Below are positions 7,743 to 16,361 of a stretch of DNA of 26,698 nucleotides, piece by piece. The stretch is from JAGLQQ01 sp043806135. Lineage in GTDB: Bacteria; Omnitrophota; Gorgyraeia; B26-G9. Where the stretch lies: contig JAZDHG010000109.1 of NCBI GenBank assembly GCA_043806135.1, positions 1 through 26,698 of the forward strand. Reading direction: 5' to 3'. The position numbers were made by a program, and so were the translations under genes. The notes beneath the pieces were generated by a model that was not told the DNA's origin, ran no database searches, and worked only from the letters and a program-made list of their open reading frames with translations. Position 1 is the stretch's first letter. Every line of letters begins with the position of its first letter.

Positions 7743-8669
7743 TTGTATACTAGGTATAAAGAACTGCATTGCATAAACAAAATCGTCTTGTTTTTTGTGT
7801 ACATCTTTTTTATTATTGCGCCTGCCCATGCTGTCAGTGCCAAGACAGTGGAAGACTGTTTCATTATTGCAGACTGGGATGTAGGGCAGTTTGCCGAATA
7901 CAGAGTCATTGGGTTTGATGATATGGGCATTGAAAACAGTTACAGGCTTACAATTATCGGCAAGGAAATGTTCGAGGGAGAAAAATGTTTCTGGCTGCGT
8001 TATGACATTATAAATAGGGATATTAATGAAATAACCTTTCGAGCGCTTGTCAGCCCGATAACTGCTTATGAGTTTTCTCTTGACCCGGCAGGATATATTG
8101 AGGGAGGTGCTCTAGCGATATTGCGCTGTTCTAAAAAGCTTTTTGTTTCATTTCAGGGAAGCCGTGAGACGGAGGTTGAAGTTTCGGAGCTTTTTGTAAA
8201 TACTTTACTGGAAAATGATTCCTGCTATACAGATGTTCCGGATGAGAAAGAAGCTGTGGATTTTTCCCGGCTTACATGGGATTGTGCCGCCACGAGCATA
8301 TCTACGCCCGCAGGGGTAATTGATGAATGCTATGGGTTTAGAGTCACGACGCGCCTGGATGATCCTGAATGGGATACGGGGATGGACTTCTTTAGAAGCG
8401 CGAATGTTCCGTTTTTGGGAATTGTGCGCATTGAATTTTCTAAGACAAGATTTAGAGAAAAACTGCAGTTTCAGCAGGATATATCTGAACGTAATTGTTC
8501 CTGGTTTGAAAGGCTGTGGACTCACATATTTGTCCGGCCGGTTAAACGAATGTGGCTTGAGGATACATGGTATTGTATTGAACTGATTGATTTTGGAATA
8601 GAAGAAAATCTGGGAGAGGTAAATGATCATAAAAAAAATACAATGCATAGCAATGACACCCTTAATTAA
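7743..8669 (+). CDS. Secreted protein of unknown function
   Basis: From TTG 7743 the product has 308 residues; an in-frame TTG at 7716 would add nine. The N-terminus is a signal peptide: 'YTRYKELHCINK', a hydrophobic core 'IVLFFVYIFFIIA', and 'AHAVSA' as a type I cleavage site before Lys. The mature part is mainly beta-like. It has 'WDVGQFAEYRV' near its start, a 'STPAGVIDECYGFRV' motif in the middle and 'ANVPFLGIVRIEFS' later. These resemble the G-w-eY / tpAG-f-c / VP-lG-vk pattern I associate with bacterial periplasmic or lipid-facing proteins of unassigned function. I cannot name a family. It sits between two radical SAM genes and overlaps the next by 47 bases, so it probably serves the same pathway outside the cytoplasm. 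Confidence 0.7.
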   Translation: MYTRYKELHCINKIVLFFVYIFFIIAPAHAVSAKTVEDCFIIADWDVGQFAEYRVIGFDDMGIENSYRLTIIGKEMFEGEKCFWLRYDIINRDINEITFRALVSPITAYEFSLDPAGYIEGGALAILRCSKKLFVSFQGSRETEVEVSELFVNTLLENDSCYTDVPDEKEAVDFSRLTWDCAATSISTPAGVIDECYGFRVTTRLDDPEWDTGMDFFRSANVPFLGIVRIEFSKTRFREKLQFQQDISERNCSWFERLWTHIFVRPVKRMWLEDTWYCIELIDFGIEENLGEVNDHKKNTMHSNDTLN

Positions 8670-10065
8670 GGTGCTAAACCGGTTAAGGCGAGTGGTATCT
8701 GAGGCAGGGTTTTTCAACTCAAATCAAAAGGAGACTTCGTTAGCAACAAGTAGGGTATATGCAATATCACGAAAAATTTATGGGGCGCTACTTCATCATT
8801 ACAGCGCGCGATTTCGTGATAATAATAAATATGATGTTCTTTTGATTTACCCTAAGTCTGAATTTGACGGTCCGTTTTTTGCGCCGGCAGCTCTTCTTGC
8901 TATTGCATCACCTTTAACCGCAAAGGGCTACAGGGTAAAAATAATCGATGAGAGGATTGAGCGTGATTGTTGGGAAAATGTTGATCAAATACTTAAAAAG
9001 GGTGTCCTGTGTGTAGGATTTACTTTCTTTACAGGTAATCAGATTATACATGCATGCCGAATGATGGATTTGATTAAAGAATGTTATTCTCAGGTTCCGA
9101 TTGTGGTTGGCGGATGGCATGCTACTGTTTTGCCGGAACAGACCTTGCAATACGCCAATATCGATATTGTAGCACCGGGAGAGGGAGAAAAAACATTTAC
9201 TGAGATTGTCGAGATATTAAAGAACAACGGTGAATTATCGCAGGTAAGGGGAATTCTTTACAAGCGGGACGGGGAAATTATTCATACTGGCATTAAGGAA
9301 TCGTTTGATCTGAATTTATATCATAATATTGACTATCGGCTGATTGAAGATTATTTGGAGTATTACCCGCTTGCGGCAACATTTACAAGCCGAGGCTGTC
9401 CCAAGCGATGCACGTATTGCGCAATACCGCTGATGTATCCTCGCTGGCGATCCTTTACAGTTGAGCATGTGTTTGAGCGTATCAAAGCGGTTCTTAGAAA
9501 AGGGAAAAGATTTGTTTTTTTTCTTGATGAAAACTTTTTGACTGACAGGCAGAGAGTAGTAAAACTAATTGATTTGATTAATGAAAGTTCATTGGAATTC
9601 AGCTGGTATGCTTTATGCAGAGTCGATGATTTGCTGGAGGTTTCTGATGAGTTCATGCTGAAACTCAAACAATCCGGGTTAAAAAGACTATATCTTGGGG
9701 CAGAATCAGGCTCAGATAGGATCCTTAATATGGTGGATAAGCACATAACCGTGGAAATGATCCGGCAGTCCAATTTGCGTTTGAAAAAAATCAATATTTT
9801 CCCTGAATTTACTTTTATGACCGGGTTCCCAGGAGAGACGGAAGAAGAGGCGCAGGCAACGATTGATTTTACCCGGGAGCTTAAAAGAGATAATCCTGAT
9901 GCAACTATTTGGAAAATAAACGATTATGCTCCTTATCCTGGTACGGAATTATACAATCAGATGTTGAAGAGTGGATTCTCATCGCCAGATAAGCTTCAAG
10001 AGTGGGCTGATTTTCACTGGTATCGAAAAGCCAAGGAGTATTCCTTTAACAGAAAGCATTATTAA
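8623..10065 (+). CDS. B12-binding radical SAM protein with N-terminal extension
   Basis: A 480-residue protein. Residues 1-68 form a basic extension not found in the tandem trio. The B12-binding domain begins at 'YDVLLIYPKSEF' (70-81), with 'IIDERIERD' at the cobalamin loop (no DxHxxG), 'VVGGWHATVLPEQT' near 151-164 and 'APGEGEKTFTEI' near 174-185. The radical SAM motif CxxxCxxC is at Cys249, Cys253 and Cys256. 'LGAESGSDRIL' and 'FMTGFPGETEEEAQ' follow, as in related oxidative methylases and cyclases. It is related to the trio at 407-5010 ('YPKSEF', 'SRGCP') but lacks their long C-terminal tail. GGGAG at 8612-8616 is six bases before the ATG. It overlaps the end of the secreted-protein gene by 47 bases. 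Substrate unknown. Confidence 0.92.
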   Translation: MIIKKIQCIAMTPLIKVLNRLRRVVSEAGFFNSNQKETSLATSRVYAISRKIYGALLHHYSARFRDNNKYDVLLIYPKSEFDGPFFAPAALLAIASPLTAKGYRVKIIDERIERDCWENVDQILKKGVLCVGFTFFTGNQIIHACRMMDLIKECYSQVPIVVGGWHATVLPEQTLQYANIDIVAPGEGEKTFTEIVEILKNNGELSQVRGILYKRDGEIIHTGIKESFDLNLYHNIDYRLIEDYLEYYPLAATFTSRGCPKRCTYCAIPLMYPRWRSFTVEHVFERIKAVLRKGKRFVFFLDENFLTDRQRVVKLIDLINESSLEFSWYALCRVDDLLEVSDEFMLKLKQSGLKRLYLGAESGSDRILNMVDKHITVEMIRQSNLRLKKINIFPEFTFMTGFPGETEEEAQATIDFTRELKRDNPDATIWKINDYAPYPGTELYNQMLKSGFSSPDKLQEWADFHWYRKAKEYSFNRKHY

Positions 10066-10083
10066 GGAAATTAAGTAAACGCT

Positions 10084-11931
10084 ATGATTAATGTTCTGAA
10101 TATTAAAAAAAAGGAAATAATTGCCGTAATCGTGGTTATCGCGGCAATAACAATATTTTGCCTGCCGTTGTTAATGCGAGCAGACAAAGCGTATACAATT
10201 TGTGATAAGGAAAATCGAAATGTCTGGTATGACTATTATCACAATGCTGCTTTTTTCTATAATAGCGTTTTTGTTTATCACCAATTTCCGTTTTGGTGCC
10301 CGTCCTATGAAGGCGGGATCGCCTGGCAGTCAGCGCCTATAGATCTGTCATTAAATCCTTTTTCATTGCTTATCCTTTTATTTGGTCCGGTTAAAGGGCT
10401 TAATCTTGGATGGTATGTGTTCTATATGCTTAGCGGATTGTCTATGCTGTATTTAACCCGGCATTTATTGCGTTTTGACATTTTCGGCGCTGTATGTGCA
10501 GCAATTATATTTCCCATGAGCAGTTATTTCCCTTATATGCAGGAATGCGGTTATATTACTGCCCGTGAAATGCTGCTGCTACCGTTATTAACGGTTTTTT
10601 TTCTTAAGGCAAAGGATAAGAATAAATATATTCTGTTCTCTGCTATGGTAGCGGCATTAATATTGTATCAAGCGACGCTTTTTTATGCTGTTGTTTTTCT
10701 TTTTCTGTTTATACTGACAATCCTTCATGTACTGTTCCAGGGCAAAGGTGATTTCCGGGTCTTAAAACGCTGCTTGATCGTATTTTTTTCTGTTGTGTGT
10801 CTGTCATTGCTCTTGTCAGCCTTTAAGATCCTGCCGACACTGCGGTTATTATCCATAGATAACCGCCCTAGTGGTTTTTCTTACGCTCAATCAGAGCTTT
10901 ATAGTAACAGCTTGAAGTCTTTATGGGAGAGAATGTTTGTGCAGGGTAAGATATTTCCGGGAGGATTTTATATCGGATATGTTGTGTTTTTCTTGTTTTT
11001 GAGCTCATCGATTGTATTATTTAAAAGACTTAAAATATGGATAGTATTATTTTGCATATTTATCTGGTTGTCGTTCGGGGAGAATGCTTTGATCGATCTG
11101 AATTATGTGTTATGGCATTTTCCGATTTTTAAATCAATCAAGGAAATTGCCCAGTATTACGGGGTGATTGCATTGTTTGCATTAAGTATAATAACCGGCG
11201 GATTTTTTTGGATACTGCGCTCTTTTCTAAAAGGAAAATTGAACATAGCGGTTTCAGGAAGTATTGTTGCCGCGGTATTTTTAAATCTCCTGTGGGCTAA
11301 TGCGCCTTTTTTCAATGTCTATAATACAGTAACTTCAGCGCATAACCCTGCGCCGTCGTTAAATTCACAAGTGCGCCAGGTTAGTTTCTGGTGGGGGGAT
11401 GAGGGCGGCCTTCCTGTATTACGTTATGCTTTGTATGAAAAAGGCTATGGAATGACAAACTTTCATTATACTTTTAATAAGCTGTTTGCTGAAAATCCCA
11501 ATATCCCGCGTTATTATGTGCTGCCTCAATTTGCATTTCTTACACCAGGCTCTAAGGTTATTACCTTGAAGAATCCTTTGTATAAAGGAGAAGTTTTTTT
11601 TGAAAAAACTGAGAATAGTGTGCGTTTTGTGTGCATTACTCCGAAGTATATCATTGTACGTGTTAGTGTCGCTAAGCCGGATAGATTGATAATAAATCAG
11701 CGTTATGATATTTACTGGAAATCACCGCAAGGGATGGTCTGCCCTTATAAAACCGTGGCGGAGGAATGGTATAAGAACCTGCTGTCAGTAAATCTGACTG
11801 AGACCGGTGATTATGAAGTCCGATTAGACTATGTTCCTATACACCTCTATGCGGGGATTATCATTGCTTTGGCTACTTTTATCATCGCTGCCATAGCACT
11901 TGGAGTTTTTAAAAAAAATAGAAAACAATGA
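10084..11931 (+). CDS. Large polytopic membrane protein, YfhO/GT-C-like
   Basis: A 615-residue protein with a first membrane helix at about 11-31, many further helices up to about residue 410, a soluble beta-rich part (about 420-585) and a final helix near 587-608 followed by a basic tail. The stretch 'YHQFPFWCPSYEGG' followed by 'PFSLLILLFGPVKGLNLGWY' and 'LSGLSMLYLTRHLLRFDIFG' matches the plan of YfhO-type and other GT-C membrane proteins, which use or modify polyprenyl-linked sugars; YfhO itself acts in lipoteichoic acid glycosylation. The match is at pattern level only. The upstream AAGGA lies about 15 bases from the ATG, so the ribosome site is weak. The stop overlaps the next start as ATGA, implying coupled translation with the following B12 radical SAM gene. 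Confidence 0.72.
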   Translation: MINVLNIKKKEIIAVIVVIAAITIFCLPLLMRADKAYTICDKENRNVWYDYYHNAAFFYNSVFVYHQFPFWCPSYEGGIAWQSAPIDLSLNPFSLLILLFGPVKGLNLGWYVFYMLSGLSMLYLTRHLLRFDIFGAVCAAIIFPMSSYFPYMQECGYITAREMLLLPLLTVFFLKAKDKNKYILFSAMVAALILYQATLFYAVVFLFLFILTILHVLFQGKGDFRVLKRCLIVFFSVVCLSLLLSAFKILPTLRLLSIDNRPSGFSYAQSELYSNSLKSLWERMFVQGKIFPGGFYIGYVVFFLFLSSSIVLFKRLKIWIVLFCIFIWLSFGENALIDLNYVLWHFPIFKSIKEIAQYYGVIALFALSIITGGFFWILRSFLKGKLNIAVSGSIVAAVFLNLLWANAPFFNVYNTVTSAHNPAPSLNSQVRQVSFWWGDEGGLPVLRYALYEKGYGMTNFHYTFNKLFAENPNIPRYYVLPQFAFLTPGSKVITLKNPLYKGEVFFEKTENSVRFVCITPKYIIVRVSVAKPDRLIINQRYDIYWKSPQGMVCPYKTVAEEWYKNLLSVNLTETGDYEVRLDYVPIHLYAGIIIALATFIIAAIALGVFKKNRKQ

Positions 11932-13445
11932 AAATAGCTTTTATAACCGCAGAATGTGAATTATTAGGTGTTGAGTATCTATCGTCGGTACTTAAGATGC
12001 GCGGGCATAGTACAAAACTGTTTTTCGATCCGGTATTGTTCCAAGGACAATATATCAGAAGTAATATATTGTCAAAAGTTTTTGATTATAATGGCGTTTT
12101 GATGCGCCGTCTTCAGCAATATAAGCCGGATGTTGTGGCTCTGTCTGTGATAACACCGCTCAGTCACTGGGCACTTAATGTGGCCAAGCATGTGAAAGCT
12201 GCAATGTCAGTTCCTGTTGTTTTCGGCGGGATACATCCTACTACTTTGCCGGAACATGTCTTGCAGCATAGTTGTGTTGATTTTGTAGTCCGGGGAGAGG
12301 GAGAATATGCACTTGCTGATCTTGTCGATGCTTTAGCTGAAAAAAAGAAGGATTTCGACATAAAGAATATTTGGTATAAAAAGGGAACCCGAATTTTTAA
12401 GAATGAAGTTCGCCCGTTATGCGAGGATCTTGACTCGCTGCCGCTGCCGGATAAGCAGTTTTTCTATGAAGAAGCCTGCAAGCAGGACGATTACACTATT
12501 ATGACCGGAAGAGGGTGCCCGCATTCCTGTTCATACTGTAATAGCAGCTATATGAAGGAGCTTTATCGTAATAAAGGCAGCTTTATTAGAAAGCGCTCTG
12601 TTGCGAATGTGATCCATGAGCTTGAGTATGCAAAAAAAAACTTTAAGCCGAAAATCGTAATTTTTGATGATGAATTGCTAACTTATGATATTAAATGGCT
12701 TGATCAGTTCAGCAGCATATATGAGAAAAAGATTGGGCTCATGTCTTTTTGCTGGGTTTCGCCGAATTCAATAACTGCTCAAAGTGTAAGATGTCTTAAA
12801 AGATTAAGCTGTTATAGTGTTGAGATGGGAGTGCAAACCCTTAATGAAAGGATCAGAAGAGAGATTCTGCATAGATATTATAGCAATGAACAGGTTGCTG
12901 ATGCAATTAAGATACTGCAAAAGAACAGAATAAAATGTATTACTGAATATATTTTTGGTCTGCCGCAAGAGAGAGTAGGCGACTATCGCCAAATAATTGA
13001 TTTTCATAAAAGAGCTCGGGCGGACAAGGTGAATGTGTATATGCTGCGTTTATTCCCTAAGACAAAGATAATTGAAAAGATGAATTTTGATGCTCAAAGC
13101 AGGCAGCAGCTTAACGGAGAAACAGAATCGCCTCCGTTTACCATGATAGGCAAGAAGAATAATCCGCAGATACAGCTTTATCAGTCTGCAATATTATTGC
13201 TGAATATTCTGCCGCCTGAAGGGGTAGAATTTTTACTTGAGAAAAAGATGACGGGTATTTTGAAATTTTTCGGAGCAATCTACACGTTTTTTAACGGTAT
13301 ATTGTGGTTTGGTAATCCGTTTGAATATATTCAGCGATGGATATGCGCAGGTTCTATTGTTTTTTTTAGAAAGGTGGGATTCATGAGATATGTTAAATAT
13401 CCCGCTATAATTTTAGCTTATGCAGTAAGGAAAAAATTTAGATGA
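11928..13445 (+). CDS. B12-binding radical SAM protein (pair member 1)
   Basis: A 505-residue protein. The B12-binding domain (about 1-150) opens with 'MKIAFITAECELLGVEYLSS' and includes 'VVFGGIHPTTLPEH' (97-110) and 'VVRGEGEYALADL' (120-132). The radical SAM cluster motif CxxxCxxC is at Cys197, Cys201 and Cys204, followed by 'CNSSYMKELYRNKGSFI'. 'VEMGVQTLNERIRR' and 'EYIFGLPQE' lie later in the barrel. The C-terminal ~130 residues contain hydrophobic stretches, as if lipid- or membrane-associated. It overlaps both neighbours by ATGA (11928-11931 and 13442-13445). It is a close paralog of the next gene over its whole length, forming a second duplicated set distinct from the 407-5010 trio. It may be a methylase or other radical enzyme on a hydrophobic substrate; that is inference. 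Confidence 0.92.
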   Translation: MKIAFITAECELLGVEYLSSVLKMRGHSTKLFFDPVLFQGQYIRSNILSKVFDYNGVLMRRLQQYKPDVVALSVITPLSHWALNVAKHVKAAMSVPVVFGGIHPTTLPEHVLQHSCVDFVVRGEGEYALADLVDALAEKKKDFDIKNIWYKKGTRIFKNEVRPLCEDLDSLPLPDKQFFYEEACKQDDYTIMTGRGCPHSCSYCNSSYMKELYRNKGSFIRKRSVANVIHELEYAKKNFKPKIVIFDDELLTYDIKWLDQFSSIYEKKIGLMSFCWVSPNSITAQSVRCLKRLSCYSVEMGVQTLNERIRREILHRYYSNEQVADAIKILQKNRIKCITEYIFGLPQERVGDYRQIIDFHKRARADKVNVYMLRLFPKTKIIEKMNFDAQSRQQLNGETESPPFTMIGKKNNPQIQLYQSAILLLNILPPEGVEFLLEKKMTGILKFFGAIYTFFNGILWFGNPFEYIQRWICAGSIVFFRKVGFMRYVKYPAIILAYAVRKKFR

Positions 13446-14992
13446 AGGTTGCATTTGTAAGCGGTCCATACGAGAGTCTTGGAGTTGAATATATAAGCGC
13501 AATTTTAAAAAAACATGGACATGAAGTTGAACTGTTTCTTGAACCGTGTATAGGCAGGGATGATGCCCTGTATTTAAACTCAGGAAAAAACAGCAGTTTT
13601 TTTGACTTCAGCAGCTATATTGCAGCTGGAATAAAAAAATATCAGCCGGATTTAGTAGGATTTTCCACAGTTTCTGATTATTATCAGATGAATATTAAAA
13701 TTGCTGCGAAGATTAAAGAGCATTATGATAAACCTATTGTTTTTGGAGGTATTCATCCCACTGCTGTTCCAGATGTGGTTATTAAGAATAAAGCTGTTGA
13801 TTATGTTTGTGTAGGTGAAGGGGAATATGCATTCCTTGAGCTTGTAGAAAGTTTGCAAAAGGGCAATAAGCCACATGAGATAAGTAATATCTGGGCAAAA
13901 GATAAAAATAGTATTATTGAAAATAAGATTCGTCCTTTAATATCAAATCTTGATGAGCTGCCGTTTCCGGATAAGGAGATATATTATAAACAAGCTTCTT
14001 TTTTCAGACATACATATACTTGTATGACCAGCCGGGGATGTTTTTTTGACTGCTCATATTGTTTTAATAGTTACTACAAGCAGCTTTATCACGGAAAAGG
14101 GGAATATTTTCGCCGCAGAAGTGTGGCGAACGTACTTGATGAACTAGTGACAGGGTGCAAAGGACGCAGCTATACAAGTGTTCGTTTTGCTGATGATATC
14201 TTTAACCATGATCAGGATTGGTTCCGGGAGTTCTTCAATCGTTACAAAAAGGAGGTTGTACTTGCTTTTGACTGCCAGCTTTGGCTGCATCATGTCAAAG
14301 AGGAGACTGCTCGTATTTTAAAAGAAGCCGGGTGCTATCTGGTAGAGATCGGCGTGCAGTCATATTCTTCTAAAATAAGAGAACAGGTTCTTGGGAGATA
14401 TTATGATAATTCTGATATTAACAATACAATAGATGTTTTGAAGCGCGCGGGGATAAGGGTGCTTTGTGAGAATATATACGGACTGCCTGGGCAGGAATTC
14501 AACGATGTAAAAGCATCTTTAAAATTCTATGCGCAGAAAAGAGTGCTTGCGTCTTTTTACGGCTTGAGATTTTTTCCGAAGACAAGGATCACCGCTATTG
14601 CCGGGGATATGGGGTTACTTGATGAGGCAGATATGAACAAGATCAATCATGGGTTAAACCCCCGCTTATTTACTTATGGAGGAGACAGCTGCGATCTTGA
14701 TTTTGCCCGAGTTCACTTTTGGCTGCTGTTGACCTATTTATTCCCGATAAAGATGCTTCTGCGGTTTTTTGATTCTGTCATGAAGTATAGGGTCAGTTCA
14801 TCTGTAATCCAGCTTGAAAAAACAGCAGTGGTTTTTAAATACCGGCCTTTTAGCATTACTCTCAGGCGGATAACCTCAAGAATTTGTCTTTATGTTAAGT
14901 TTTTAATATTGAAAATAAACTATGATTTTGGTCTGAGGCTCAGTTCTTATAAATCAGCAAAAGGAAAAGTAAAGCATGTTTGCACCAGATAA
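13442..14992 (+). CDS. B12-binding radical SAM protein (pair member 2)
   Basis: A 516-residue paralog of the preceding gene. The N-terminus ('MKVAFVSGPYESLGVEYISA'), 'VFGGIHPTAVPD' near 100-111 and 'CVGEGEYAFLELV' near 123-135 define the B12 domain. The radical SAM motif CxxxCxxC is at Cys200, Cys204 and Cys207, followed by 'FNSYYKQLYHGKGEYF'. The later motif 'VEIGVQSYSSKIREQVLGRYY' region aligns with the partner's 'VEMGVQTLNERIRREILHRYY' region. The C-terminal part is hydrophobic and basic. It starts within an ATGA overlap and its end overlaps the next gene by 17 bases. Two side-by-side paralogs could act on successive positions of one substrate or on two related ones; the sequence alone does not decide this. 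Confidence 0.92.
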   Translation: MKVAFVSGPYESLGVEYISAILKKHGHEVELFLEPCIGRDDALYLNSGKNSSFFDFSSYIAAGIKKYQPDLVGFSTVSDYYQMNIKIAAKIKEHYDKPIVFGGIHPTAVPDVVIKNKAVDYVCVGEGEYAFLELVESLQKGNKPHEISNIWAKDKNSIIENKIRPLISNLDELPFPDKEIYYKQASFFRHTYTCMTSRGCFFDCSYCFNSYYKQLYHGKGEYFRRRSVANVLDELVTGCKGRSYTSVRFADDIFNHDQDWFREFFNRYKKEVVLAFDCQLWLHHVKEETARILKEAGCYLVEIGVQSYSSKIREQVLGRYYDNSDINNTIDVLKRAGIRVLCENIYGLPGQEFNDVKASLKFYAQKRVLASFYGLRFFPKTRITAIAGDMGLLDEADMNKINHGLNPRLFTYGGDSCDLDFARVHFWLLLTYLFPIKMLLRFFDSVMKYRVSSSVIQLEKTAVVFKYRPFSITLRRITSRICLYVKFLILKINYDFGLRLSSYKSAKGKVKHVCTR

Positions 14993-16361
14993 AGCAAGGA
15001 TAGAACATCATGTGTTTCGCAGGACTAAAAGTATTTGCCATGTCTGTTTGAGGGATGTGCCGGCGGAACTTGTCGTGAAAAATGATAAGGTGTTTATGCT
15101 TAAATATTGCCCGGAACACGGGGATATGGAGGTGTTTTTATCCGCGATGCCTGATTATTTTCAGGAACTGTCGGATGCTTATTACACCATTGTCCCGGAA
15201 AATCTGCCGGTGCGTATTCTTGAGATAGTGCTTACTCCGCGGTGTTCTATGAACTGTCCAATATGCAGCGTTATGAGTACAGTAGGCAATGCTTCTTCAG
15301 ATATGTCGCTTGATGACATCGAAAAGATCATAATGGCTAATAAACGGAAGGAGTTTATACTCTGGGGCATGGAGCCGACCGAGCATCCCCTGATTGAAAA
15401 GGTGCTGGAACTGTTTAAAAAACACAAGAAAACGGCGATGCTTTTTACTAATGGGCAAAAAATAGCTGATATTGATTTTTTATGTAAACTTAAAAAAGCA
15501 GGGCTAAAGCATGTTTATTTACAGTTTGACGGATTCAACGATCAGACATATGAAAAACTAAGAAGTGCGTCTTTGATAGAGAACAAGATCAAAGCACTAG
15601 AAAACCTGAAAGAGCTGAATATCTCAACGACCTTAAACGTGACTTTGGCAAAAGGGATAAATGAACAGGAGATATTGTCTATAATTAAGTATGCAGAAGA
15701 AAACAGCTTTATCCGTCAAATAGGATTTCTGCCGCTGATAAAGGTTGGCAAGGCTGACGAATTTAATGAATGTTCAATCCCTCATTGCCATGAATTCTTA
15801 AAGATAATTGAGGACCAGACTAAAGGGCTGATTAAGGTTGATGACCTGAGAATGTTTCAGAAACTTATGTATGTTGTATACAGATTCGCTAGGTTTCGGC
15901 GGTGTTTTTGGTTTACAATGTTCATGCTCGTATGGGATAGCCATGAAAGACGTTATAAAAGCATAGCAGATTTTATCGATCTGCCTAAGGTTGAAAAGAT
16001 GGTCGATGGTTATATCCATCAGCTTAAGACAGGAGCCGGAAAGTTTCGGCAGGCAATTCATTTAGTAAAAATAATGAGAGCCTTGATATCCTTAAAAAGT
16101 ATAAAATTTTGTTTTAAGGCGTTAAGGTTCTTTTTAGGCGGGAAAAAGATAGAAAATGCCCGGCAGGGACAGGGGATGCTGTTTGTTACCTGCACGGACT
16201 TTTGCGACTTTTATAAGATGGATCTTGATATGGCTGATAAATATTGTGAAGAGCTTCTGGCTATCAGCTCTGAAGAAGGAAAATTAGAATATCAGCCGAC
16301 CTATGCGAAAGTCATTGACCAGAGTAAGCTGCTAAAAAACGAAAGGCGATTTAACCGATGA
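14976..16361 (+). CDS. Tes-like (tetraether synthase family) radical SAM protein, N-terminal cysteines kept
   Basis: A 461-residue radical SAM protein. The N-terminus has 'TKSICHVCLRD' (Cys21, Cys24) and 'KYCPEHGD' (Cys45), the rubredoxin-like CxxC...CPEHG signature of the family containing archaeal tetraether synthase Tes (MJ0619, once annotated as a pterin methyltransferase). The radical SAM CxxxCxxC is at Cys90, Cys94 and Cys97, then 'WGMEPTEHPL' (130-139; GxEPT SAM motif) and 'YLQFDGFND'. Near the C-terminus are three cysteines in 'TCTDFCDFYKMDLD' and 'KYC', but the usual final Cys in a PFC-YN-like motif is absent (the equivalent stretch reads 'EYQPTY'). Known Tes joins lipid chains by C-C coupling. 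A hydrophobic, possibly lipid, substrate is plausible here, but family-level similarity does not prove it. Start: AAGGAA nine bases upstream; 17-base overlap with the previous gene. Confidence 0.82.
   Translation: MFAPDKARIEHHVFRRTKSICHVCLRDVPAELVVKNDKVFMLKYCPEHGDMEVFLSAMPDYFQELSDAYYTIVPENLPVRILEIVLTPRCSMNCPICSVMSTVGNASSDMSLDDIEKIIMANKRKEFILWGMEPTEHPLIEKVLELFKKHKKTAMLFTNGQKIADIDFLCKLKKAGLKHVYLQFDGFNDQTYEKLRSASLIENKIKALENLKELNISTTLNVTLAKGINEQEILSIIKYAEENSFIRQIGFLPLIKVGKADEFNECSIPHCHEFLKIIEDQTKGLIKVDDLRMFQKLMYVVYRFARFRRCFWFTMFMLVWDSHERRYKSIADFIDLPKVEKMVDGYIHQLKTGAGKFRQAIHLVKIMRALISLKSIKFCFKALRFFLGGKKIENARQGQGMLFVTCTDFCDFYKMDLDMADKYCEELLAISSEEGKLEYQPTYAKVIDQSKLLKNERRFNR

Noticed and set aside
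8205..8717. Minus-strand ORF of 170 codons
   Set aside because: It lies antisense to the secreted-protein gene and the start of the next gene, both well supported. It shows no domain or ribosome site and has a composition typical of antisense reading.
9363..9794. Minus-strand ORF of 143 codons
   Set aside because: It is fully inside the B12 radical SAM gene at 8623-10065, whose catalytic motifs are intact; no independent evidence for coding.
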